In this document: positions 33,613 to 41,338 of the stretch, one piece after another
How the letters are laid out: the number at the start of each line of letters is the position of its first letter
Position numbering within the stretch: position 1 is the stretch's first letter
Assembly (NCBI RefSeq): GCF_002007215.1
Contig: NZ_MUHX01000016.1
Span: 1 to 59,767 of the forward strand
DNA: 59,767 nt
Reading direction: 5' to 3'
Source of the DNA: Pyramidobacter sp. C12-8
GTDB lineage: Bacteria > Synergistota > Synergistia > Synergistales > Dethiosulfovibrionaceae
Made by a program: the position numbers and the translations under genes
The notes under the pieces: model-generated
What the model saw: only the letters and a program-made list of their open reading frames with translations
Database searches by the model: none
Told to the model about the DNA's origin: nothing

Positions 33613-35174
33613 GGCTGATGAACCATCTTCCGGCGCTGGCGCTGGCTCTGCCTCTTTTGGCCGCTTTTGCGACGCCGCTTTTCGCCGCGGTGAGCGCCAA
33701 GGCGCGCAACCGTTGGGTGACGTGCGTCTCCGCGCTGGTGACGCTGGTTGTCTTCGCGCTGCTGCATCGCGTGCTCGTCCAGGGCACGCAGATCTACGTG
33801 ATGGGGGCGCCTTCGTGGAACATCTCGTTGCCTTCGGGATTTGCCATTCCCGTGCGCATCATCCTCGAAGTCGACGCGTTCAACGCGCTGGCGGCCTGCG
33901 CGGCGGCTCTGGCGCAGCTGGCGGGCACGATCTACGGCCTGAAATTCGTGAAGAAATTCACCGGGCTCGAGTTTTACAGCGCGCTGTTTCTGCTGTTGAC
34001 GGCCGGCACGATGGGCATGATCCTGACCGGCGACCTGTTCAACTTTTTCGTGTTTCTCGAGATCAGTTCGGTGGCGTCCTTCGGCCTGATCGCGTTCTGG
34101 CGCGACCGTCCCGAGTCGGTCGAGGCTTCCTACAAGTACATGCTGGTGTCGCAGCTGGCGGCCCAGCTGGTGCTGATCGGGCTGGCGTTCATCTACGGGC
34201 GTTACGGCGTGCTCAACATGGCCGCTTTCAGCCGCGCCGTGCAGCCCGACCTGATCAGCAAAGTGGTGCTGGTCTTCATTCTCGTCGCGCTGGGCATGAA
34301 GTGCGGCGCGTTCCCGATGCACATGTGGATGCCCGATTCCTACGCCGAGGCCCCCGCTTCCGTGACGGTAATGCTGGTGGCGACCAGCCAGGCTTCGCTC
34401 GTGGTGCTCTGCCGCTTCTGCTTCTCGCTGTACGGTACGGCGATCGGTTCGGCGGCGGTGCCCTGGGCGCTGATCGTCATGGGCTGCCTGTCCATGTTCG
34501 GCGGCGTGTCCATGGCGGTGGTGCAGCACGAAGTGAAACGCCTGATGGGCTATCACTCGGTGTCGCAGGTGGGGTACATGCTCACGGCGTTCGGCGTCGG
34601 GCTGCTGGCTTTGGGCGACGCGACGGCCATGAACGATTACGGCCTGGCGGCGGTATCCGGCGGACTTTATCACATGATCAACTACATTCTTTACAAGGGA
34701 TTGCTGTTCCTCTGCGCCGGCGCTCTGTATTACGTCGCGGGCAGCCGCGATCTCGACAAAATGGGCGGCTTGGCGCGGCGCATGCCGGTCACGAGCGTGC
34801 TGTTCCTGATCGCCGCGGCCGCTATTTCCGGCCTGCCGCCGTTCAACGGTTTTGTCTCCAAGTGGATGATCTACGAGAGCGTCTACGCGGTCCATCCGTT
34901 CCTGATGGTGGTGGCGCTGGTCTCGTCGGTGCTGACGCTGGCTTCCTTCGTCAAGGTCTACCAGACGGCGTTCCTCGGTCCCGAGCGCTCTCAGTTCGCG
35001 GCGGTCCGCGAGGTGCCGAAGTCGATGATCGCCGGCATGGTGGTGCTGGCGGCGGCGATTCTCGTGCTTTCGCTGTTCCCCTCGTGGACGGTGAACACGC
35101 TGGTGCGCCCGGCGGCGGAGGCTCTGGTGGACAAGGCCTCTTACGGAGCGGCAGTGATGGGAGGTGCTTTGTGA
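33609..35174 (+). CDS. mbhH: Mbh hydrogenase subunit H (MnhD/MrpD, NuoL/M/N-like ion channel)
   Basis: The 521-residue antiporter-like subunit has about 14 membrane helices and the proton-relay residues of this family. E151 lies in FVFLEISSV (TM5) and K231 in ALGMKCGAFPMHMWMPDSYAEAP (TM7). The MGYHSVSQVGYM segment follows, with GLPPFNGFVSKW near the TM12 lysine. It is the main ion pathway of the complex and would pump H+ or exchange H+ for Na+. It overlaps mbhG by 4 nt. Confidence 0.92.
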   Translation: MRLMNHLPALALALPLLAAFATPLFAAVSAKARNRWVTCVSALVTLVVFALLHRVLVQGTQIYVMGAPSWNISLPSGFAIPVRIILEVDAFNALAACAAALAQLAGTIYGLKFVKKFTGLEFYSALFLLLTAGTMGMILTGDLFNFFVFLEISSVASFGLIAFWRDRPESVEASYKYMLVSQLAAQLVLIGLAFIYGRYGVLNMAAFSRAVQPDLISKVVLVFILVALGMKCGAFPMHMWMPDSYAEAPASVTVMLVATSQASLVVLCRFCFSLYGTAIGSAAVPWALIVMGCLSMFGGVSMAVVQHEVKRLMGYHSVSQVGYMLTAFGVGLLALGDATAMNDYGLAAVSGGLYHMINYILYKGLLFLCAGALYYVAGSRDLDKMGGLARRMPVTSVLFLIAAAAISGLPPFNGFVSKWMIYESVYAVHPFLMVVALVSSVLTLASFVKVYQTAFLGPERSQFAAVREVPKSMIAGMVVLAAAILVLSLFPSWTVNTLVRPAAEALVDKASYGAAVMGGAL

Positions 35175-35509
35175 TGTTCGGCAGCATTTTCTCCGGCGCC
35201 GGTTTCTGGGATGCGGGGGCGTGGATCCTGGCGTTCCTCTTCGTGGGGGGAGCGGCGCTTTTCATCCGCCGGATGGGACGCAGCGATTACAAGAAGGGGA
35301 CTGACCAGGACGAAATTTACTATTCGGGCAACGTCATCCCCGACGCGGAGGTCTTTACGGTCCCGGCCAGCTCTTCCTACTGGGGATTCCGCGAAGCGCT
35401 GAAGGGCTATTATTCCCACCTGACGGCGCTGCACCGCGGCATCGCTACGGAGTACGTGGGCTGGTTCGTGTTCACGGCCGCCCTGATTCTCACGTTTGTG
35501 CTCGTTTAG
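35174..35509 (+). CDS. mbhI: Mbh hydrogenase subunit I
   Basis: The 111-residue protein has one helix at each end (AWILAFLFVGGAALFI and VGWFVFTAALILTFVLV). Between them lies a soluble stretch with KKGTDQDEIYYSGNVIP, which matches the MbhI position and pattern linking the antiporter to the hydrogenase module. ATG 35174 overlaps the mbhH stop; GTG 35171 is an alternative. Sequence similarity is weaker than for the other subunits, so part of the call rests on gene order. Confidence 0.75.
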   Translation: MFGSIFSGAGFWDAGAWILAFLFVGGAALFIRRMGRSDYKKGTDQDEIYYSGNVIPDAEVFTVPASSSYWGFREALKGYYSHLTALHRGIATEYVGWFVFTAALILTFVLV

Positions 35510-35521
35510 GAGGCTGCCGTC

Positions 35522-35992
35522 ATGAAGCTGGAAAATTATCTTCAGGTCTTGCTCAAGTCGCTGTGGTTTTTTACGCTCAACAGCGGTTCCTGCAACGGCT
35601 GCGACATCGAAATCGTCGCCAGTCTGACGCCCCGTTACGACATCGAGCGTCTCGGGCTGAAGCTGACGGGCACGCCGCGCCATGCCGACGTTCTTCTGGT
35701 CACCGGCCCGGTGACGCGCTTCATGGAGCCGAAGCTGCGCCAGATCTACGCGCAGATCCCCGACCCCAAGGTGGTCATCGCCGTGGGCAACTGCGCCACG
35801 TCCGGCGACGTGTTCTTCAAATCCTACAATCTCGTCGGCCCCGTGGATCGCATCGTGCCCGTAGACGTGTACGTGCACGGCTGCGCCATCCGCCCCGAAG
35901 CGTTGATCGAGGGCGTGGCCAAGGCGGTCACGTTGTTGGAAGCCAAGCGGGCCGCGCTGCTGGACAAAAGCGCGGCGGGAGAGGGGGCGTAA
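35522..35992 (+). CDS. mbhJ: Mbh hydrogenase small subunit J (NuoB-like, proximal [4Fe-4S])
   Basis: The 156-residue protein keeps all four cysteine ligands of the cluster next to the active site: C24 and C27 in GSCNGCDIE, C91 in GNCATSGD and C121 in HGCAIRPE. This is the NuoB/hydrogenase small-subunit pattern of group 4 enzymes. TAGGAGG precedes the start. It receives electrons from the ferredoxin-like subunit N and passes them to the Ni-Fe site in subunit L. Confidence 0.93.
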   Translation: MKLENYLQVLLKSLWFFTLNSGSCNGCDIEIVASLTPRYDIERLGLKLTGTPRHADVLLVTGPVTRFMEPKLRQIYAQIPDPKVVIAVGNCATSGDVFFKSYNLVGPVDRIVPVDVYVHGCAIRPEALIEGVAKAVTLLEAKRAALLDKSAAGEGA

Positions 35993-35998
35993 TCCGCG

Positions 35999-36592
35999 AT
36001 GGACATGCTGGCAAGCGCGCAATCGAAAAAATATCCCACGTCGATGGAAATCTACGCGGATAAAAATGTGAATTACAAAACGCCTCAGGAAGCGCTCGAA
36101 TTTCTTCAGAGCCGTTTCGGCGACGCCGTGACGGAAACGGAGCTGCGCGAGTACAAAGAGGGCGTATGCCAGTATTCGCGCTGGCATCTGCTGCTTACCG
36201 TCAGGCGCGAGAGGTTCCTCGATCTCGTGGACGCCCTCGGTGAGCTGGACTTTCCCCATTTTCACGTGACCAGCGGCAACGACGACGGCGACGCGATCCG
36301 GCAGATCTACCACTTCTCGCTGTTCCGCCGCGAAGGACGCGGCAAGGAACTGACGGTCACGGTCACGGTGCGCGTGCCCGAGACCGACCTGGTCATGCCG
36401 TCGCTGCACGGGCGCAATCCCGGCGTCGGTTTCAGCGAGCGCGAGATGAACGAGATGCTCGGCGTCGCTCACGACGGACAGCCCAACACGGATCTCGTCT
36501 TCCTGCCCGACGGCTGGGACCGCGCGATCCTGCCCTGGCGCCGCGACGAGACCGGCCCCGAGGGCAAGGGCGTCATCAATGAGCTCGATTAG
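35999..36592 (+). CDS. mbhK: Mbh hydrogenase subunit K (NuoC-like)
   Basis: The 197-residue soluble protein resembles NuoC/30-kDa subunits: FPHFHVTSGNDDGDAIRQIYHFSLFRREG, then RVPETDLVMPSLHGRNPGVGFSEREMNEMLGVAHDGQPNTDLVFLPDGW, close to the complex I 30-kDa signature. It stabilises the interface of J and L. It starts 7 nt after mbhJ. It has no redox motifs, as expected. Confidence 0.87.
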   Translation: MDMLASAQSKKYPTSMEIYADKNVNYKTPQEALEFLQSRFGDAVTETELREYKEGVCQYSRWHLLLTVRRERFLDLVDALGELDFPHFHVTSGNDDGDAIRQIYHFSLFRREGRGKELTVTVTVRVPETDLVMPSLHGRNPGVGFSEREMNEMLGVAHDGQPNTDLVFLPDGWDRAILPWRRDETGPEGKGVINELD

Positions 36593-36603
36593 GAGGTGCC
36601 GTG

Positions 36604-37842
36604 ATGACCAAAACCTATAAACTTCCCATCGGTCCCGCGCACGTGGGGCTCAAGGAACCTGTCACGGCGTGGCTCGACATCGAGGGGGAACGCATCGTCG
36701 ACGCGACGGTCCGCCCCGGCGCGATCCATCGCGGCATCGAGTTCATGAGCCGCGAGCGCAATCCCGTCCAGGTCATCTTTCTGGCCGAGCGGATCTGCGG
36801 CATCTGTTCGTTCAGTCATTCCATCGCCTATGCCAAGGCCGTGGAAGACGCCGCCAAAGTCCAGGTGCCCGTGCGCGGTCAATACATCCGCTCGCTGGTG
36901 CTGGAACTGGAGCGCGTTCACTCCCACATCCTGTGGCTGAGCGTGGCCTGCTATTCGATCGGTTTCGACAGCGCCTTTCACCTCGGCATGGCCCTGCGCG
37001 AAAAGGTCATGGACGTCCTGGAAGCGCTCACCGGCAACCGCGTCAACTACGCCGTGACGGCCATCGGCGGCGTGCGCTGGGACGTGACGCCGAAGGTGGA
37101 CCGCGTCGTGCGCGACATGATCGCTTATTACCGCAGCGAGTTCCACGAATATTACGACGCCGTGATCAACGATCCGGTGGTCAAGGCCCGTCTGCGCGAC
37201 GTAGGCGTGCTCCCCACGGGCGACGCCGTGCGTCTGGACGCGCTCGGGCCGACGTCGCGCGGCAGCGGCGTGCGCGCCGACGTGCGCGAGTCGTCGCCCT
37301 ACGACGCGTACTGCGACATTCCCGTCAAGGCCATCGTGCCTCAGGACTATTTCGGCGAAGTTCACGGCGACGTGCTCGACCGTTTCCTCGTGCGCCTGCT
37401 CGAGGTCTATCAATCGCTCGATCTGCTCGAAAGCATCCTCGAGGGGCTGCCCGAAGGCCCGATCACGGCGTTTCCGAAGCCGGTCGCCGGGCTGGCCAAA
37501 CTGAAGGCGGCCGGCGGCTTTGGCTACGGCTGCATCGAGGCGCCCCGCGGCGACGTCACGCACGTGGTGGAGCTGAAAGCCGGCGACGAGAACGTCTTCA
37601 TGTGGAAAGTCCGCGCCCCCACCTACGCAAACGCCCAGGCCTGGCCGCTGATGTTCATCGGCAACGAGATCGCCGACGCGGCGCTGATCATCAACAGCAT
37701 CGACCCGTGCATCTCCTGCATGGAGCGCATGGTGCTGACCGACCGTGCGGCGAACCGTCAGGGCGTGGTCACCAAGGACGAACTTTTGAAGATGAGCCGC
37801 GAGAAGACGGCTGACCTGAGGAGGAAGATGGGCCAATGCTGA
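36604..37842 (+). CDS. mbhL: Mbh [NiFe] hydrogenase large subunit L (group 4)
   Basis: The 412-residue catalytic subunit carries both Ni-binding motifs: ERICGICSFSHS (C65, C68, with the conserved His) and IDPCISCMERM (C369, C372). The two complete CxxC pairs mean it can build a Ni-Fe(CN)2CO centre and should reduce protons or oxidise H2. In the related Mbx/Mbs enzymes and in NuoD these ligands are not all kept. ATG 36604 is favoured over GTG 36601 because AGGAGG lies 7 nt upstream. A tail of 40 residues follows the last motif. Maturation genes hypA-F are not in the window. Confidence 0.94.
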   Translation: MTKTYKLPIGPAHVGLKEPVTAWLDIEGERIVDATVRPGAIHRGIEFMSRERNPVQVIFLAERICGICSFSHSIAYAKAVEDAAKVQVPVRGQYIRSLVLELERVHSHILWLSVACYSIGFDSAFHLGMALREKVMDVLEALTGNRVNYAVTAIGGVRWDVTPKVDRVVRDMIAYYRSEFHEYYDAVINDPVVKARLRDVGVLPTGDAVRLDALGPTSRGSGVRADVRESSPYDAYCDIPVKAIVPQDYFGEVHGDVLDRFLVRLLEVYQSLDLLESILEGLPEGPITAFPKPVAGLAKLKAAGGFGYGCIEAPRGDVTHVVELKAGDENVFMWKVRAPTYANAQAWPLMFIGNEIADAALIINSIDPCISCMERMVLTDRAANRQGVVTKDELLKMSREKTADLRRKMGQC

Positions 37843-38822
37843 TTCTGAAAATCATCCTCGCGCTTCTGCTGTCGCTCTTTGTCGTTCTCTTCGCGTTGTA
37901 TTTCCAGGCGCTGGACCGCATCGGTCATGCCCGCATGCAGCGTCGTCTCGGGCCGCCCCTCCTGCAGGGATTTTACGATTTCTTCAAGCTGCTCGGCAAG
38001 GAGAACATCACGCCGCGCCGCGCGGTGGGCTGGATTTTCAACGGCGCGCCGGTAGTCGCGCTGGCGGCGGGGCTGATGATCTTTTTGTACATCCCCATGG
38101 GCTCGGTGCCGGCGGTGCTTTCCGGCCGCGGCGACATGATCACCGTGCTGTACCTGATCACGCTGTCGAGCATCAGTCTGGCCATGGCGGCCTTCGCTTC
38201 CGGTTCGCCGATCGCCACGATCGGCGCTCAGCGCGAGATCGTGCTGATGATGAGCTTCGAGATCCCCACGGCGATCATCGTCTCCTCGATCGCGTGGCTG
38301 GCCAGTCGGGCCGGCGTGCCGGGCGCGCCTTTCGCGCTGTCGACGTACAACGTCAGCAGCCCGTGGAGCATGGTGGGCTGGAGCGGATTCATCGGCCTGC
38401 TCTGCTTCCTTTTCTCGGCGCTGATGATCACTCCGGGCGAAAGCGGCACGGGGCTGATGGACATTGCCGAGGCCAAGACGGAGATCCTCGAGGGCATGAC
38501 GGTGGAGTTCAGCGGCGTCAACCTGGCGCTGGTCAACCTGTCGATCACTGTGCGCTCGCTGGCATTTTCGGCGCTGATCGTGGGGCTGTTCTTTCCCGGC
38601 TCGCTGTTCGCCGGCAGTCTGCCCAAAGCCGCGGTCTACGTCGTGGATTTCTTCTGGTTCTGGCTGAAAGTGCTGGCGGCGGCGCTGATCGGCGTCACGT
38701 ATCTGCGCAGCGTCTTCGGACGGCTCAAGATCTGGCAGGCCGCGCGTTTCTACTGGGGGTACGTGGGACTGCTGTCCCTCGCCGGCATGATCCTGATCAC
38801 CGTCGAGATCATGCTTCATTAA
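37836..38822 (+). CDS. mbhM: Mbh hydrogenase subunit M (NuoH-like)
   Basis: The 328-residue protein has about eight helices and NuoH-family motifs. These are HARMQRRLGPPLLQGFYDFFKLLGKE near residue 30, GAQREIVLMMSFEIPTAI, the acidic loop MDIAEAKTEILEGMTVEFSG, and VYVVDFFWFWLKVLAAALIGVTYLRS. It anchors the hydrogenase module in the membrane and couples the redox reaction to ion movement. It overlaps mbhL by 7 nt. Confidence 0.93.
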   Translation: MLILKIILALLLSLFVVLFALYFQALDRIGHARMQRRLGPPLLQGFYDFFKLLGKENITPRRAVGWIFNGAPVVALAAGLMIFLYIPMGSVPAVLSGRGDMITVLYLITLSSISLAMAAFASGSPIATIGAQREIVLMMSFEIPTAIIVSSIAWLASRAGVPGAPFALSTYNVSSPWSMVGWSGFIGLLCFLFSALMITPGESGTGLMDIAEAKTEILEGMTVEFSGVNLALVNLSITVRSLAFSALIVGLFFPGSLFAGSLPKAAVYVVDFFWFWLKVLAAALIGVTYLRSVFGRLKIWQAARFYWGYVGLLSLAGMILITVEIMLH

Positions 38823-38843
38823 AGGAAAGGGAGGAGATCCGCA

Positions 38844-39422
38844 ATGCTGAACGCCATGTCGCTGACGGTGCTCCGTCAGTTCTTTATGCACTGCCTGACC
38901 CGTCCCTTCCCCGCCATGCGCATGCCCGATTCCATGAGCGGCGCGCTGCAGGCGGCGGCCGAGGGCAAAGTCGTTCTCAATCCCGCCGTGCCGCGTTGGG
39001 GGCGCTTCCGCGGGCGCCTGAATTACGACCGCGCCAAGTGCATCGGCTGCGGCATGTGCACCAAGGTCTGTCCGGCGCGCGCCATCGTCTTCGATCCCGA
39101 CACCGAAGGGCAGAAGCCCCGCAAGGTGATGCTGCACGGCGATCGCTGCTGTTTCTGCGCGCAGTGCAACGACGTCTGCCCGGTGTCGGCGCTGAGCATG
39201 ACGACCGATTTCGCCTTTGCCAGCTCCGGCGACCGCAAAACCGGTACGACCCGGAAGGACACAGGCACGGCGGCCCGCCTGCCGTTCCAGAAGGAATGGC
39301 TCGACCCCAAACCGGGCGAAGTGGAGGAGTTCCTGCCGCCGGAACTGCCCGAGGAGGCCCCCTCGGTTTCCGCAGAACCTCCGGCGCCTGCCGCGCAGCC
39401 CGCTGCGGTTGAAGGGGAATAA
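38844..39422 (+). CDS. mbhN: Mbh hydrogenase subunit N (NuoI-like, 2x[4Fe-4S])
   Basis: The 192-residue protein carries two ferredoxin motifs, CIGCGMCTKVCPA (C66, C69, C72, C76) and CCFCAQCNDVCPV (C102, C105, C108, C112, with an extra C103). It is the likely entry point for electrons from reduced ferredoxin. A Pro/Glu/Ala-rich tail of about 45 residues (from residue 148) is unusually long for this family. It is the last gene of the operon, before a strong terminator. Confidence 0.92.
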   Translation: MLNAMSLTVLRQFFMHCLTRPFPAMRMPDSMSGALQAAAEGKVVLNPAVPRWGRFRGRLNYDRAKCIGCGMCTKVCPARAIVFDPDTEGQKPRKVMLHGDRCCFCAQCNDVCPVSALSMTTDFAFASSGDRKTGTTRKDTGTAARLPFQKEWLDPKPGEVEEFLPPELPEEAPSVSAEPPAPAAQPAAVEGE

Positions 39423-39439
39423 GCGCGTTTCATGCGCGC

Positions 39440-39482
39440 GCAAAAAAATCGCCCGGTCTCGCGAAGACCGGGCGATTTTTTT
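39440..39482 (+). terminator. Terminator of the hydrogenase operon
   Basis: ATCGCCCGGTCT and AGACCGGGCGAT form a perfect stem around CGCGA (one nucleotide variable), with A7 before and T8 after. It may work in both directions. Confidence 0.9.
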
Positions 39483-39590
39483 TGCGCACTCCGTCCCTTT
39501 TTTACGCGGGCGCGTGAAAAATCCTTTTTGGTCACTTGATTCATTTTTTGCGAGTGTGTATCATAATAAAACGTTGCCCTGAAAAGAGCC

Positions 39591-39750
39591 ATACTATTCC
39601 TCAATGACAAGGCCAAACACAAGGGCGCTGCGAGGAAGATCCACGAAGCGAGCTGCGCGCCCCGCGCAGCGGTCGAGCTCCTTTTGAGTGACTGGACTTC
39701 CTCGCGGCGCCCGGCAAACCGTGGTGACGCTTTTTAGCAAAAAATAGTAT
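39591..39750 (+). repeat. Structured repeat with terminal inverted repeats, copy B
   Basis: The 160-bp element begins ATACTATTCCTCAATG and ends AAAAAATAGTAT. A 16-bp stem (39623-39638 with 39697-39712, 15 of 16) encloses a core (39639-39696). Arms match copy A at 29487-29645 in the same orientation while the core is reversed. Stem positions 4, 11 and 14 differ between copies, yet pairing is kept by matching changes on the other arm. Confidence 0.75.
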
Positions 39751-39860
39751 CGGGGCGTTTCCATGAGAAGGAGGCGGTCGGAAACCGATGGACCAACACG
39801 CTGACGGTATCCCCTTACGATTCGGCACACTAGCTCCGGCGGTTTTCGCTCGGCTCTGAC

Positions 39861-39916
39861 GTTCCTTTCGCGTCGGCTGCCGCCGCTGCCGGAACGCGAA
39901 AGGAGTGTTTTTTTTT
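39861..39916 (+). promoter_or_regulatory. mgtE leader hairpin that buries the ribosome site
   Basis: TCCTTTCGCGT (39863-39873) pairs perfectly with ACGCGAAAGGA (39894-39904), extendable by two G-U pairs. The 3' arm contains the AAAGGAG ribosome site of mgtE. Nine T residues (39908-39916) follow and overlap the TTG start codon. The structure looks like an intrinsic terminator or a translation-blocking hairpin, a plausible Mg2+-responsive switch. Confidence 0.65.
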
Positions 39917-41267
39917 GGAACGCAACAAACTTTTTGAGCAGATCGAGAACTGTATCGACCGGAAGCGCTTCCGCGAGGCCAAAGAGCTGCTCTCCGACAT
40001 GGAACCGATCGACATCGCCGAAGGGCTGGAGCGCGATCTGCCGCCGGCCCGCCTGGTATTTTATTTCCGCCTGCTGCCCAAAGATCTGGCCGTCGAGGTG
40101 TTCGAGCTGCTGGACATCGAGGAGCAGGAACGCTTTTTGCAGCACGCCACGGACGACGAAGTCAAAGAGATCATCGAGGAGATGTCCGACGACGACCGCA
40201 CGGAACTGTTCGACGAGCTGCCGGCGACCACGGTGAAGCGCCTGCTGCAGAAGCTGTCGCCCGAGGAACGAAAGCTGGCCAACACGCTGCTGGGCTATCC
40301 GCAGGACAGCGCCGGCCGCATCATGACGCCCGAGTACATCGACCTCAAGGCGCACATGACGGCCGAAGCGGCGCTCGTGCGCATCCGCCAGAAAGCGCGC
40401 AGCAAGGAGACCATCTACACGTGCTGCGTCACCGACGAGGGACGCCACCTGCTCGGCATGGTCGAGCTGGAGGACCTGATCCTCGCCGACCCGCAGACGG
40501 AAGTGCTCGACATCATGGACGGCGGCCCCGTCTCCGTGCCGACCACCGCCGACCAGGAAGAAGCCGCACAGATCATCTCCCGCTACGACCTGCACACGTT
40601 GCCGGTGGTGGACAAGGAAAACCGCCTGGTCGGAATTATCACCTTCGACGACATTCTCGACGTCGTCGAAGAGGAGGCTACGGAAGACTTCGAGCGCATG
40701 GCGGGCATCGAGCCGGTCGAGGAAGATTACCTCGACGCCGGGCTTTTCACCGTCGCGCGCAAGCGTTTCATCTGGCTGATCGTCTGCATCGTCGCCGAAG
40801 CGCTGACGTCGACGGTGCTCAAACATTACGCGCCGATCGTGCAGCACGTCGTTTCGTTGACTTTTTTCGTGCCGCTGCTGATCGGCACCGGCGGCAACGC
40901 CGGCACCCAGGCGGCGACGCTGATGATCCGCGGCATGACCGTGGGAGAGGTGCAGTGGCGCGACCTGGGGCGGATCATCCTGCGCGAGACGATGACCGGG
41001 CTTCTGCTCGGAAGCGCGCTGGGCCTGTTGGGCATGGCGCGGGCCTGGATGATCGGCACGGGAACCGCCGTGGCCTGGACGGTGGCGGCGGCGGTAACGC
41101 TGATCGTACTGCTGGGCAATCTGGCGGGGACGCTGCTGCCGCTGCTGGCCCGCGCCGTCAGGCTGGATCCGGCGATCATGTCCGGGCCGCTGATCACGAC
41201 GGTCGTCGACGTCTGCGGGCTGATCGTCTATTTCGAGCTCGCCGGCGTTTTTATCGGCCTGAGTTGA
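39915..41267 (+). CDS. mgtE: Magnesium transporter MgtE
   Basis: The 450-residue protein is a complete MgtE: superhelical N domain (1-125), two CBS domains (about 135-255; YTCCVTDEGRHLLGMVELEDL and HTLPVVDKENRLVGIITFDDILDV) and five membrane helices. It has PLLIGTGGNAGTQAATLMIRGM and DPAIMSGPLITTVVDVCGLIVYF, whose Asp lines the pore in the family. It imports Mg2+ and closes when Mg2+ binds the N and CBS domains. TTG 39915 is the only start consistent with a full N domain. A second mgtE follows. Confidence 0.93.
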   Translation: MERNKLFEQIENCIDRKRFREAKELLSDMEPIDIAEGLERDLPPARLVFYFRLLPKDLAVEVFELLDIEEQERFLQHATDDEVKEIIEEMSDDDRTELFDELPATTVKRLLQKLSPEERKLANTLLGYPQDSAGRIMTPEYIDLKAHMTAEAALVRIRQKARSKETIYTCCVTDEGRHLLGMVELEDLILADPQTEVLDIMDGGPVSVPTTADQEEAAQIISRYDLHTLPVVDKENRLVGIITFDDILDVVEEEATEDFERMAGIEPVEEDYLDAGLFTVARKRFIWLIVCIVAEALTSTVLKHYAPIVQHVVSLTFFVPLLIGTGGNAGTQAATLMIRGMTVGEVQWRDLGRIILRETMTGLLLGSALGLLGMARAWMIGTGTAVAWTVAAAVTLIVLLGNLAGTLLPLLARAVRLDPAIMSGPLITTVVDVCGLIVYFELAGVFIGLS

Positions 41268-41338
41268 GCGGTCTGTGTCCGCGATGAGGTGACGAACATG
41301 AAAAAAATCTGCGTTTTGGATCGGGAGGACGACCCGCC

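Larger units (their letters stand above)
39423..39914. other. Intergenic region between hydrogenase operon and mgtE
   Basis: The 492-nt gap holds the operon terminator, an AT-rich stretch (39520-39570), repeat copy B and the mgtE leader (39751-39914) with a terminator-like hairpin. No gene is supported. Confidence 0.6.

Noticed and set aside
36604-37842. Reading the complex as a sulfane-reductase (Mbx/Mbs) or a complex I fragment
   Set aside because: Both Ni-binding CxxC pairs are intact in the large subunit, and no NuoEFG-type NADH module is present, so hydrogenase is the better call.
39751-39914. M-box or yybP-ykoY riboswitch before mgtE
   Set aside because: The conserved core sequences of these aptamers were not found. 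Only the hairpin next to the start is supported.
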